Assembly: GCF_023744375.2 (NCBI RefSeq)
Contig: NZ_CP146284.1
Location: forward strand, 1,240,001 to 1,304,000
Direction: 5' to 3'
Length of the DNA stretch: 64,000 bases
DNA from: Parabacteroides sp. AD58
GTDB lineage: Bacteria; Bacteroidota; Bacteroidia; Bacteroidales; Tannerellaceae
Positions within the stretch are counted from its first letter, which is position 1. Each line of letters starts with the position of its first letter. The position numbers were made by a program, and so were the translations under genes. Positions 8,396 through 16,590 of the stretch are shown here, piece after piece. The notes beneath the pieces were generated by a model. The model searched no databases. It was not told the origin of the DNA and saw nothing but the letters and a program-made list of their open reading frames with translations.

Positions 8396-9148
8396 TTAAT
8401 GTATAGAAAATGCACCATCAACCAAAAGGGCATGTCCATCTACGAAACTTGCCTGCGGACTGCATAACCATAAAACTGCATTTGCGATTTCTTCCGGTCG
8501 TCCCATTCGTCCAGCTGGAATATCCCGCAACAATTCCTGTTTTAGAGAAGGATTGCGACGTATTAATTCTTCGGCCATCGGAGTAAGAATTACTCCGGGA
8601 CATATAGCATTAATCCGTATTCCTTTAGCTGCATAATCAATGGCAGCTGTACGTGTCAAGCCTATTACCGCATGTTTACAAGCTATATAAGCCGCCTGAC
8701 CAGGAAATCCGGTTACTCCTCCTTGCGAAGATGTATTGACAATGGCTCCTTCATTTTGTTTCAGCATCAGTTGAATTTCATAACGCATACAATTCCATAC
8801 ACCTTTCAAATCGACAGCGACAGTGCGTTCAAATTCCTCATCAGTTATTTCTGCCATCGGACGTTGCGGTGTTTGTATGCCCGCATTGTTTAAAGCTGCA
8901 TCTAATCGTCCATAACGAGTTGAAACCCAATCTAACATTTCCTTAACGGCCTGCACATCCGAGACATCACAACAATAAGATTCGGCAAGAAAGCCTTTCT
9001 CTTTCAATTCTAAAGCCTGCTCAGAAGGTTCTTTAATATCTGCCAGGACTGTTGTATAACCAGCCTGTGCAAAAGCCTTCGCACAAGCCAATCCTATACC
9101 CATCGCAGAACCCGTTACAAGTGCTACTTTTGTTTCTGTTGTTCCCAT
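8396..9148 (-). CDS. SDR-family oxidoreductase
   Basis: 250 residues, a classical short-chain dehydrogenase. TGSAMGIG at residues 12-19 binds the cofactor, NNAG stands at 87-90, and the catalytic set is Ser141, Tyr154 and Lys158 (YIACK). The acid at the end of the second strand (VLADIKE) favours NAD(H). First gene of a two-gene operon with the aldo/keto reductase, and downstream of an AraC-type gene with likely binding sites in its promoter. Confidence 0.9.
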   Translation of the reverse strand: MGTTETKVALVTGSAMGIGLACAKAFAQAGYTTVLADIKEPSEQALELKEKGFLAESYCCDVSDVQAVKEMLDWVSTRYGRLDAALNNAGIQTPQRPMAEITDEEFERTVAVDLKGVWNCMRYEIQLMLKQNEGAIVNTSSQGGVTGFPGQAAYIACKHAVIGLTRTAAIDYAAKGIRINAICPGVILTPMAEELIRRNPSLKQELLRDIPAGRMGRPEEIANAVLWLCSPQASFVDGHALLVDGAFSIH

Positions 9149-9178
9149 CTTCTATTCATTTAATTGATTTTTCGAGAA

Positions 9179-9250
9179 CAAAAATACAAGTGATATACGT
9201 TAACAACTTTTCTGTAAAGTTCAAATGATTTTTCTCTGAAGCCCAAATGA
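9179..9250 (-). promoter_or_regulatory. SDR operon promoter with 22-bp-spaced direct repeats
   Basis: On the minus strand TATTTTTG (9186-9179) is a -7 box, but no TTTG is found at the -33 place (about 9207-9210). Directly upstream are two direct half-sites, read on the plus strand, TCTGTAAAGTTCAAATGA at 9211 and TCTCTGAAGCCCAAATGA at 9233, 22 bp apart and identical at 13 of 18 positions. This is the arrangement used by AraC-family activators, and such a gene lies next door. Confidence 0.6.
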
Positions 9251-9283
9251 AAGAATGATGTTTTCAACAAAAACAAGAACCAT

Positions 9284-10108
9284 TTATTCTACCAACATTT
9301 CAGTTGGAGTAAGGCCATACATTTCTTTATAGATACGGGAAAAATGAGATAAATTCTTAAAGCCTACATCCATGCACACTTCCGATACTTTCTTTTTCTT
9401 GCTACTTAATTGCTCATAAGCGGCTTCCAGCCTGCGCTTGATAATCCATTTTTGAGGAGAAAGATTACTATACTTCTTAAAGTCTCTCTTGAATGTCGAA
9501 AGACTTCTGCCCGTATAACCGGCCATTTCTTCCAAAGAAAGATCATTCATGTAGTTATGTTCCATAAAATCCATGAGATCTATTTTCCATGGATCTACAA
9601 AATCAAATAAGGAAGCATATAAGTTTATGTCGGTATTCAATAATATATACAAACCTTCCACCATTTTGAGCTGCAGAACTTCTTCAGCAGGTTGTACTGT
9701 TGAATCAAAATAAGGTAAAATTGATTCAAACAAGCTTTTAATGTCGGGGCGTCCAGCCGGTAACATATATAAACTGCTTTTGTCTCGTTGTGCATATCGA
9801 GGAAGCTTGTTTTTATCCAGTTTCTGATAAAACATCCGCAAAAAATCCCTGGAAAATTTGAGTACTACCGAACGATAAGGAACTCCTTCTTTTACTCGTT
9901 TCTGCAGTAACATCCGATTATCACGGCGCATAAAAGCACATTCATTCTGATGTAATATACTTTTCTTACCATATTGATCTATTTCCAATTCTCCAGAGCA
10001 AAGATATAACAGAGTATGTTCACTATTTGCATGTGAACACTCACAGTTATCAGTAAAATAACTGGCTATAAAAACATTTGAATAATTATGTACCTTCAAC
10101 TCTTCCAT
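9284..10108 (-). CDS. AraC-family transcriptional regulator
   Basis: 274 residues. The C-terminal hundred residues hold two helix-turn-helix units (LEEMAGYTGRSLSTFKRDFKKY and VSEVCMDVGFKNLSHFSRIYKEMYG). The N-terminal part resembles the ExsA/cupin-like sensor type (HTLLYLCSGELEIDQYGKK). It precedes the SDR-aldo/keto reductase operon in the same direction and likely activates it; the two direct repeats in the intervening gap support this. The inducer is unknown. Confidence 0.87.
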   Translation of the reverse strand: MEELKVHNYSNVFIASYFTDNCECSHANSEHTLLYLCSGELEIDQYGKKSILHQNECAFMRRDNRMLLQKRVKEGVPYRSVVLKFSRDFLRMFYQKLDKNKLPRYAQRDKSSLYMLPAGRPDIKSLFESILPYFDSTVQPAEEVLQLKMVEGLYILLNTDINLYASLFDFVDPWKIDLMDFMEHNYMNDLSLEEMAGYTGRSLSTFKRDFKKYSNLSPQKWIIKRRLEAAYEQLSSKKKKVSEVCMDVGFKNLSHFSRIYKEMYGLTPTEMLVE

Positions 10109-10199
10109 AAGCTACCGATCGTCTTGACATTAAAGACAAATTTAGAAAAAGGAAAATAAGTTTATTTTGCTATAAAGTTCATAATTCCTGACTTGAATG

Positions 10200-10958
10200 T
10201 TAATGGTCTGTTTGCGACAAAAACCAGTTTAACAGCTCCCGGTTTGCTTCCCCATCTATCTGCAAATCATGCTGTACTTCAAAAAGATCTAACGAATAAG
10301 ATGTTTCTCCACAGACATCAACGCCGATAACCTTTTCCTGCCGGAAGATAATAGCCAGCAGCTGCTCCAATTCTGCTAATGAAAACTTTCCTTGATCCCA
10401 ATTCGTAACAGCGGCTTTCTTATTCAGTATATCTTTATCAACAGAAACGTAAACGGGCTCGTTAACATGCTCTCGTGAAAAGTTACGCCATGTTTCTTCG
10501 TGGGAGAAGCTTGCCTCGCTGTAACACTTTACCCGAGAAGAATAAGCCTCAGGTATGGCCTGTATAAGACGTTCGTCTGCCCCGACAATCAATACCTTCT
10601 GAAGAAAAAGATTCGTATCAATAACCTCCTTTACCCATGAACCACATGAAAGCATTTCTTCAAATAAGGAAGGCTGCATATCCGGATGATGATCAAAGAC
10701 AACCAAGGAAAAAGGCTGTTTGATTTTGTCGGTCCAGAACTTACTGACATAATGATAATTCCCGGAATCAATGAAATGAATACCATCTGGAGCAAATGGA
10801 TCCATTCGTTGCCTTAGTTTCAAGGCGGCTTCTTCATCGCAATAGCAATCCGTACCATTTAAGTCTGTACAATCAAGCCACTGGAAACGCTGATTCCGAA
10901 TAAAACGCTCCTGTTCGTACACATGCGTGAAATTCATCAAAAGAATATTCGGTTTCAT
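10200..10958 (-). CDS. Arginase-fold (ureohydrolase superfamily) protein
   Basis: 252 residues. The metal ligands of the arginase/agmatinase family are all recognisable although overall similarity is low: a first His near residue 69 (GNYHY), DHHPD at 89-93 matching DxHxD, and SVDKD at 172-176 matching SxDxD. It should bind two manganese ions. The substrate loop of true arginases is not recognisable, so the activity is open: another guanidine or amide hydrolase, or a deacetylase-like enzyme. Neighbours are a flavin reductase and an alcohol dehydrogenase on the same strand. Confidence 0.75.
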   Translation of the reverse strand: MKPNILLMNFTHVYEQERFIRNQRFQWLDCTDLNGTDCYCDEEAALKLRQRMDPFAPDGIHFIDSGNYHYVSKFWTDKIKQPFSLVVFDHHPDMQPSLFEEMLSCGSWVKEVIDTNLFLQKVLIVGADERLIQAIPEAYSSRVKCYSEASFSHEETWRNFSREHVNEPVYVSVDKDILNKKAAVTNWDQGKFSLAELEQLLAIIFRQEKVIGVDVCGETSYSLDLFEVQHDLQIDGEANRELLNWFLSQTDH

Positions 10959-10981
10959 CTTATTATATGCCTATTACAAAA

Positions 10982-11011
10982 TATGCCTGCAGTTTTGTTT
11001 CTACAGGCATA
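10982..11011 (-). terminator. Terminator after the flavin reductase gene
   Basis: TATGCCTG at 10982-10989 and CAGGCATA at 11004-11011 form a stem that extends inward with one mismatch; TTTT follows on the minus strand. It separates the flavin reductase from the arginase-fold gene. Confidence 0.65.
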
Positions 11012-11018
11012 GGATTCA

Positions 11019-11579
11019 TTACTTCAAAGATTTTCCTTCCGAAAATGCATTTCCAACCTTCTCTCCAATCACCAGATAATGATGATGAATCGGATCATAA
11101 GTAATTGGTTTCAGTTTAGACGGATCAATCTTTCCATCTTCAGACAAGATTGAGTCGTCTGCCGATACATTGACAATACGTCCTACCAAATGGCAAGTTT
11201 CGGGATCATACGACACCAGCTCACATTCCAGAGTCATAGGTAACTCGTTTATTACCGGAGCATTGACAAATTCAGCCTTCGTCGTATGAAAACCCGCTTT
11301 CATTACTTTATCCGGTTCTTTCTTACCCGATACGAGACCCACATAATCACAGGCCTTTACCTGATCAGCTGTCGCCATACTTATTGTAAAGGCCTTAGAT
11401 GTAAGAATATTATGTGTCGTCTGATGCTCTTTAGCCAGACAGAGACACACCATATCGTCCGTATAAATACCACCCCAGGCTGCATTCATGGCATTAGGTT
11501 TTCCTTCTTCATTATAAGCTGCCACGATGAAAACCGGCATAGGATACAACCATGTTTTAACACCAAAATTCGTTCTCAT
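11019..11579 (-). CDS. Flavin reductase-like protein (FMN-binding split barrel)
   Basis: 186 residues. The PMPVFIVAAYNEEGKPNAMNAAW and TTHNILTSKAFTISMA segments are typical of the flavin reductase-like family, which binds FMN in a split barrel. Such proteins pass electrons from NAD(P)H to FMN or act as flavoprotein reductases on small molecules. 37 bp separate it from the upstream alcohol dehydrogenase, so the two may be co-transcribed. The natural acceptor cannot be told from sequence. Confidence 0.85.
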   Translation of the reverse strand: MRTNFGVKTWLYPMPVFIVAAYNEEGKPNAMNAAWGGIYTDDMVCLCLAKEHQTTHNILTSKAFTISMATADQVKACDYVGLVSGKKEPDKVMKAGFHTTKAEFVNAPVINELPMTLECELVSYDPETCHLVGRIVNVSADDSILSEDGKIDPSKLKPITYDPIHHHYLVIGEKVGNAFSEGKSLK

Positions 11580-11616
11580 CTCTATTTCTCCTTTCTTTTT
11601 CTGGTTATATATATTT

Positions 11617-12654
11617 TCAACATCCTTCGATTGCCACCTTGATTACGCCATCTTTCCGATTCTCAAAGATGTGATAGGCTTCTTCTATTTCACGCAACGG
11701 AAAACGATGCGTAATTAAAGGTGTTGTATCTATCTTCCCTTCCGCGATCAAACGCAGGATTTCCGCACAATCGCATCCGTCAACTCCGCCGGTCTTGAAG
11801 GTAAGATTCTTTCCATACATGTCTGGCAACGGTAATACCTGTGGACGATCGTACAAGGCAACGACCGTTACTATGGCATTCGGTCGGGCACATTTCCACG
11901 CCAACGTAAAAGAATCATCAGATCCGGCTACTTCAATCACCACATCGGCTCCTCCATGCTCACTTTGCTCACCAACAAACGACTGACAATTGTCTGGTTC
12001 AACAACAAGTACCTCCGGATAATGTTCCTGCACAAAACGAATGCGTTCTTCCGATTTCTCACAAACGATAATCCGGCGCGGATGTTTCAACATCACACAA
12101 AGCAGCGTACAGATACCCGTTGGTCCTGCTCCGATGATCAGAACCGTATCTTCCGGTTTGATTTCCGAAATACGGGCAGCCCAAAATCCAGTGGCTAAGA
12201 TATCACCTACAAACAAAGCCTGTTCATCAGTTACTTTATCCGGAATACGATTCAGGCCCTGATCGGCATACGGCACCCGAACATATTCAGCTTGTCCGCC
12301 ATCAATACGGCAACCCAATGCCCAGCCCCCGTTCGGATCCTCACAGTTATTGACATAACCATGACGACAAAAGAAACAATGACCGCAGAATGTCTCGACA
12401 TTTACCGTTACCCGGTCACCCGGTTTTACCGAAACCACATCCGAACCTACTTGTTCCACGACACCGACCATTTCATGTCCAACCGTAATGCCTGGAACAG
12501 CCCGCGGAACGCTTCCATGTTTGATGTGTAAATCGCTGGTACAAATACTTCCCAACGTAACACGGACCAAGGCATCCCGGCTATCTTGTATTTGAGGCTT
12601 CGGCTTCTCACACAAGGCAAATCTGCCTTGCTCCAAATAAGTATAAGCTAACAT
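11617..12654 (-). CDS. Zinc-dependent alcohol dehydrogenase (MDR family)
   Basis: 345 residues. The catalytic zinc ligands are Cys38 (SICTSD) and His60-Glu61 (GHE); the structural zinc site is Cys90, 93, 96 and 104. GAGPTG near residue 172 is the Rossmann loop, and the acid after the second strand (VCEKSEE) suggests NAD. This is the medium-chain dehydrogenase family with a sorbitol/threonine dehydrogenase-like layout. It oxidises or reduces an unidentified alcohol in the cytoplasm. Confidence 0.9.
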   Translation of the reverse strand: MLAYTYLEQGRFALCEKPKPQIQDSRDALVRVTLGSICTSDLHIKHGSVPRAVPGITVGHEMVGVVEQVGSDVVSVKPGDRVTVNVETFCGHCFFCRHGYVNNCEDPNGGWALGCRIDGGQAEYVRVPYADQGLNRIPDKVTDEQALFVGDILATGFWAARISEIKPEDTVLIIGAGPTGICTLLCVMLKHPRRIIVCEKSEERIRFVQEHYPEVLVVEPDNCQSFVGEQSEHGGADVVIEVAGSDDSFTLAWKCARPNAIVTVVALYDRPQVLPLPDMYGKNLTFKTGGVDGCDCAEILRLIAEGKIDTTPLITHRFPLREIEEAYHIFENRKDGVIKVAIEGC

Positions 12655-12740
12655 AATTACATTTTCTTATTTGTATCCTACGAACAAAGATAATACAGCT
12701 ACACGGATAATACAACTCTTTATTACTTTCCTGGATAAGC

Positions 12741-12806
12741 CATGAGACCTAAAAATAATTCTCGTGAGTTTCGTTTTCGATTCTCACGAGAATTACTTTC
12801 AAATCC
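12741..12806. repeat. 22-bp repeat units behind the lipocalin gene
   Basis: CATGAG, CGTGAG and CACGAG stand at 12741, 12763 and 12785, exactly 22 bp apart, within units that share TTCTCGTGAGTTTC / TTCTCACGAG. The last two units are inverted to each other and so form the terminator stem of the lipocalin gene. CTCGTGA-TTTC also occurs in the 43351-43562 array. Confidence 0.6.
12757..12794 (-). terminator. Terminator of the lipocalin gene
   Basis: A 12-bp perfect stem (AATTCTCGTGAG at 12757-12768, complement at 12783-12794) with a 14-nt loop is followed by TATTTTT on the minus strand. Confidence 0.8.
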
Positions 12807-12815
12807 CGTTAGATT

Positions 12816-13352
12816 TTACTTCGCAGTTTGCTGGTCAACAAAAACCAGGCGATCGGTATCATAACCTCTGGCTTGTAATTTACGGAGCAATTCATCCCGG
12901 AGCGTATCGGGTATTGTCTTGTTGCGGCTCATAATCCAAAGATATTTATCCGAACTGCTCCCAATCAATACATATTGATAGTCGGGATCTATTTCCAACA
13001 CATAATAATCGGCATAGAACCAAAGGAAAAACGATACTTTCAGTTTTCCGGGATCATTCGGATCAGGTTGCTTGGCTTTTCCCTTGATCTGTTTCAGTTC
13101 TCCGTCCTTCCAACCTTCATTCAGTACTTCTATTTTTCCATCTTCCCGCAAAGAATATGTTGCCGAAACATGAGTCATTTCCTTCTCAAAACGATGATCA
13201 TAACGGGCTATTTCATACCAGCGCCCCATAAAACGATTCAGATCTAACGACTGTACTGTATGGTTATCAATCGTATCCATCGGATTACTTTTAGAAAAGC
13301 CACAGGCACTTATGCTGAAGCAAGCACAAAATAAAAGAAGCAGATTTTTCAT
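12816..13352 (-). CDS. blc: Outer-membrane lipocalin (Blc-like lipoprotein)
   Basis: 178 residues from the ATG at 13352 (a TTG two codons earlier is also open). The signal peptide ends in the lipobox FSISAC, so the mature protein is lipid-anchored. NRFMGRWYEIARYDHRFE is the lipocalin GxW motif, and the barrel continues with YVLIGSSSDKYLWIMSR. Bacterial lipocalins bind fatty acids or lysophospholipids at the outer membrane and help with membrane stress. Single-gene unit with its own terminator. Confidence 0.9.
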   Translation of the reverse strand: MKNLLLLFCACFSISACGFSKSNPMDTIDNHTVQSLDLNRFMGRWYEIARYDHRFEKEMTHVSATYSLREDGKIEVLNEGWKDGELKQIKGKAKQPDPNDPGKLKVSFFLWFYADYYVLEIDPDYQYVLIGSSSDKYLWIMSRNKTIPDTLRDELLRKLQARGYDTDRLVFVDQQTAK

Positions 13353-13394
13353 AAGCAATGATTTAAACAGGATTCAGTACTGGCAAATATAAAA

Positions 13395-13430
13395 AAAGAT
13401 CTTGCTACTTCATCCTGTAACAAGATCTTT
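13395..13430 (-). terminator. Terminator of the tRNA-Cys pair
   Basis: A 10-bp perfect stem (AAAGATCTTG at 13395-13404, complement at 13421-13430) is followed on the minus strand by a T-run. Confidence 0.85.
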
Positions 13431-13436
13431 TCTTAG

Positions 13437-13508
13437 AGGTTCCTGGCGGATTCGAACCGCCGTAAACGGTTTTGCAGACCGCTGACTAAGCCACTCATCC
13501 AAGGAACC
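13437..13508 (-). tRNA. tRNA-Cys (GCA), distal copy
   Basis: Seven-base-pair acceptor stem GGTTCCT/AGGAACC, anticodon GCA in the loop CTGCAAA, a normal TTCGAAT T-loop and a U discriminator, which is the identity base for cysteine. CCA is not encoded. It appears to be a duplicate of the copy at 13552-13623. Confidence 0.96.
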
Positions 13509-13551
13509 AATTATATTTTAATTTACACAAAAGACTATCACCTCAAACTGG

Positions 13552-13623
13552 AGGTTCCTGGCGGATTCGAACCGCCGTAAACGGTTTTGCAGACCGCTGA
13601 CTAAGCCACTCATCCAAGGAACC
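13552..13623 (-). tRNA. tRNA-Cys (GCA), proximal copy
   Basis: I see no difference in the mature sequence from the distal copy, including anticodon GCA and the U discriminator. The two genes are 43 bp apart and share one promoter and one terminator. Confidence 0.96.
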
Positions 13624-13661
13624 AAATCACCAACAACCCTGTTGTTTTTCTTTTGCGATTG

Positions 13662-13693
13662 CAAAGGAACGAAATTGTTTTGAATCTGCCAAA
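13662..13693 (-). promoter_or_regulatory. Promoter of the tRNA-Cys pair
   Basis: On the minus strand TTTG (13693-13690), 20 bp, TTCCTTTG (13669-13662), which differs from TAnnTTTG at one place. Confidence 0.65.
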
Positions 13694-13805
13694 TTTTTCC
13701 TTGATATTTTTATCTACTGACTCATTCTACGCTCTTTTTGTAGCTTTTAGCATTTTGCAGGCTCAACGGTTCTGAACTGATAAAAGCATTATACTAACCC
13801 GATTA

Positions 13806-13837
13806 TTTGAATAAGTAGAAAAAAAAGAGTTAATTTG
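13806..13837 (+). promoter_or_regulatory. Promoter of rfbC-rfbB
   Basis: TTTG at 13806-13809, 20 bp, TTAATTTG at 13830-13837, one mismatch to the consensus, 32 bp before the rfbC start codon. Confidence 0.65.
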
Positions 13838-13869
13838 CAATCGTATATTTTTAATGGATAAAAAGAATC

Positions 13870-14427
13870 ATGACTTATACAGAAACGGAAATTCCAGGCG
13901 TGTGGATCATTGAACCGAAAGTATTCAAAGACGCCCGCGGTTATTTTATGGAAGCATTCAAACAAGAAGAATTTGACGCGCATATTGGTCCTACCCGCTT
14001 TATACAGGATAATGAATCCTGCTCATCTAAAGGTGTATTACGCGGACTGCATTATCAGCAGGCTCCTTATTCACAGGCCAAACTGGTACGCGTCATTAAA
14101 GGATGTGTGCTGGATGTAGCTGTCGATATCCGAAAAGGATCTCCAACATTTGGTAAACACGTAGCCGTAGAGCTGTCAGACGAAAACAAACGTCAGCTTT
14201 TTATTCCACAGGGTTTTGCCCACGGATTCCATGTCTTGAGCGATGAAGCCATCTTTACATACAAAGTGGATAATCCATATACGCCATCGGTAGAGAGAAG
14301 CATCCGGTATGATGACCCCGACATTCAGATTAACTGGGGAATTCAATCACCTGAGGAAGTCAATCTTTCAGAAAAAGACATGAAAGCTCCGTGGCTGAAA
14401 GACGCCGATATTAATTTCACCTTTTAA
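13870..14427 (+). CDS. rfbC: dTDP-4-dehydrorhamnose 3,5-epimerase
   Basis: 185 residues, the usual RmlC length. FKDARGYFMEAF, RGLHYQ with the catalytic base His61, FIPQGFAHGFHVLSD and TYKVDNPY with the acid Tyr131 are all present. It inverts C3 and C5 of dTDP-4-keto-6-deoxyglucose on the way to dTDP-L-rhamnose. Twelve bases separate it from rfbB. rfbA and rfbD are not in the window, so they must be elsewhere. Confidence 0.96.
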   Translation: MTYTETEIPGVWIIEPKVFKDARGYFMEAFKQEEFDAHIGPTRFIQDNESCSSKGVLRGLHYQQAPYSQAKLVRVIKGCVLDVAVDIRKGSPTFGKHVAVELSDENKRQLFIPQGFAHGFHVLSDEAIFTYKVDNPYTPSVERSIRYDDPDIQINWGIQSPEEVNLSEKDMKAPWLKDADINFTF

Positions 14428-14439
14428 GAAACAATCCAG

Positions 14440-15585
14440 ATGAAGACTTATTTAGTGACAGGTGCCGCCGGTTTTATCGGTGCCAACTTTATCAAATATA
14501 TGCTGGCTAAGTACGACGATATCCAAATTGTTGTACTTGATTTGTTAACGTATGCCGGCAATTTAGGAACCATTGCCAGCGACATCGACAACAAGCGTTG
14601 CTTTTTTGTCAAAGGAAATATCTGCGACCGCGAATTGGCTGATCAGCTGTTTGCCAAATACGCATTTAATTATGTAGTCAATTTTGCCGCTGAAAGTCAT
14701 GTAGACCGTAGTATTGAGAATCCGCAGCTCTTCCTGCAAACCAATATCTTAGGTACACAGAATCTGCTGGATGCTGCCCGCCAAGCCTGGACAACAGGCA
14801 AGGATGCGACCGGATATCCGACATGGCGTACCGATGTTCGTTTCCACCAGGTTTCTACCGATGAAGTATATGGCAGCTTAGGTGCTACCGGATATTTTAC
14901 GGAAACGACACCTCTTAATCCGCATAGTCCGTACAGTGCTTCCAAGACGAGCGCAGATTTGTTTGTACAGGCTTATGCCGATACCTACAAAATGCCAGTC
15001 AGCATTACACGCTGCTCCAACAATTACGGTCCTTATCATTTCCCTGAAAAACTGATTCCGCTTATTATCAAGAATATTCTGGAAGGAAAGAAACTGCCGG
15101 TTTATGGAGACGGTTCGAATGTCCGCGACTGGCTGTATGTAGAAGACCATTGTAAAGCCATCGATCTGGTGATCCATAAAGGCAAAGCCGGTGAAGTTTA
15201 TAATGTAGGCGGACACAACGAGAAGACCAACCTGGAAATTGTTAAATTGACTATTCGTACCATCCGCCAGTTAATGGAAGAGGAACCTCAATATCGGAAT
15301 GTACTGAAGAAAAAGGAAATGGGTGCAGACGGACAGCTTTCTATTGACTGGATCAATGATGACCTGATCACATTCGTCAAAGACCGCTTGGGACATGACC
15401 AGCGATATGCCATTGATCCTTCCAAAATCCAGAGAGAACTGGGTTGGCTTCCGGAAACCAGCTTCGAGACAGGTATTGTCAAGACTATCCGCTGGTATCT
15501 GGAAAACCAGGCATGGGTGGAAGATATCACCGGAGGCGATTATATGCAATATTACGAACGGATGTATAAAGGACGCGAACTCTAA
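14440..15585 (+). CDS. rfbB: dTDP-glucose 4,6-dehydratase
   Basis: 381 residues, an extended SDR. GAAGFIGANF at residues 8-17 binds NAD, QVSTDEVYGSL carries the Thr-Asp-Glu set, and YSASKTSADLFVQAY has the catalytic Tyr and Lys. CSNNYGPYHFPEKLIPLII is diagnostic for RmlB. It makes dTDP-4-keto-6-deoxyglucose, the substrate of rfbC. It is somewhat longer than the E. coli enzyme (361), the extra residues lying around DAARQAWTTGKDATGYPTW. Confidence 0.96.
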   Translation: MKTYLVTGAAGFIGANFIKYMLAKYDDIQIVVLDLLTYAGNLGTIASDIDNKRCFFVKGNICDRELADQLFAKYAFNYVVNFAAESHVDRSIENPQLFLQTNILGTQNLLDAARQAWTTGKDATGYPTWRTDVRFHQVSTDEVYGSLGATGYFTETTPLNPHSPYSASKTSADLFVQAYADTYKMPVSITRCSNNYGPYHFPEKLIPLIIKNILEGKKLPVYGDGSNVRDWLYVEDHCKAIDLVIHKGKAGEVYNVGGHNEKTNLEIVKLTIRTIRQLMEEEPQYRNVLKKKEMGADGQLSIDWINDDLITFVKDRLGHDQRYAIDPSKIQRELGWLPETSFETGIVKTIRWYLENQAWVEDITGGDYMQYYERMYKGREL

Positions 15586-15597
15586 AAACAAATTACC

Positions 15598-16485
15598 ATG
15601 GACTTCCGATTAAAGGTGTTTTACAGTGTAGCTACCAATCTGAGCTTTACCAAGGCTTCGCATGAGCTGTTCATCAGTCAGCCGGCTATCAGCAAGCATA
15701 TCCGGGAACTGGAGCAACGTTTTGAGACACCTTTGTTTGAACGTAATGGAAACAAAATACAACTGACGCGTGCGGGAGAATTACTGCTCTCGCATGCCCA
15801 GTCGCTGTTGGCAGCTTACCGGCAGTTGAACTTCGAAATGAATCTGCTGACCAATCATTTTTCCGGAGAACTCCGTTTAGGAGCCAGTACTACGATTTCG
15901 CAGTACGTATTGCCTCCGTTGTTGGCTAAATTCATGAAGAAATTCCCAGACATCAAGCTGTCTCTTTTAAACGGGAACAGCAATGACATCGAGCGCGCCC
16001 TAACTGAAGGAAAAATAGATGTAGGACTCGTGGAAGGCTGTGCTCATTTAAATACCCTGCACTACGAACCGTTTATGAAAGACGAGCTCGTTGTGATTAC
16101 GCATACCTCTTCTTCTTTGGCTATCCACGACAAGCTTACGCTCGACCAATTCCGTTCACTTCCCTTTGTATTGCGGGAAAACGGTTCCGGTACCTTGCAG
16201 GTTTTGGAATCAGTTCTGTCTGATCATAAAATAAAATTATCACAGCTGAATATCCTAATCCAGTTAGGAAGTACGGAAAGCATCAAATTATTCCTGGCCA
16301 ATTCAGATACCCTCAGTGTTGTATCCATCCGTTCCGTAGCCCGTGAAATCGTAGCCGGAGATTTTAAAGTCATTGATGTTCCGGACTTAAAGATGGAACG
16401 CGAATTCAGTTTTGTACGGCCTTTAGGACGGAACAGCGGATTAGACGAGAACTTTATCCGCTTTGTCCTCCGTAACGCCACGTGA
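15598..16485 (+). CDS. LysR-family transcriptional regulator
   Basis: 295 residues. The first 60 are a winged helix-turn-helix (NLSFTKASHELFISQPAISKHIRELE) and the rest is the two-lobed effector domain. It starts 12 bp after rfbB but more probably serves the following exporter gene: in E. coli a LysR regulator (YeiE) likewise adjoins yeiH. A separate promoter before the yeiH gene fits that. Effector unknown; sulfur compounds or amino acids are possible. Confidence 0.88.
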   Translation: MDFRLKVFYSVATNLSFTKASHELFISQPAISKHIRELEQRFETPLFERNGNKIQLTRAGELLLSHAQSLLAAYRQLNFEMNLLTNHFSGELRLGASTTISQYVLPPLLAKFMKKFPDIKLSLLNGNSNDIERALTEGKIDVGLVEGCAHLNTLHYEPFMKDELVVITHTSSSLAIHDKLTLDQFRSLPFVLRENGSGTLQVLESVLSDHKIKLSQLNILIQLGSTESIKLFLANSDTLSVVSIRSVAREIVAGDFKVIDVPDLKMEREFSFVRPLGRNSGLDENFIRFVLRNAT

Positions 16486-16520
16486 TATAACCTGAAGTTA
16501 TAAGCTATAAAAATTTACCG

Positions 16521-16552
16521 TTCGCTTTTATGAATAAGTTACTGTACCTTTG
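16521..16552 (+). promoter_or_regulatory. Promoter of the YeiH-type gene
   Basis: TTCG at 16521-16524 (one mismatch to TTTG), 20 bp, TACCTTTG at 16545-16552. Confidence 0.65.
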
Positions 16553-16590
16553 TCTCCCGAAAACAAGTAACATCATAAAAGTAAAAAGAT

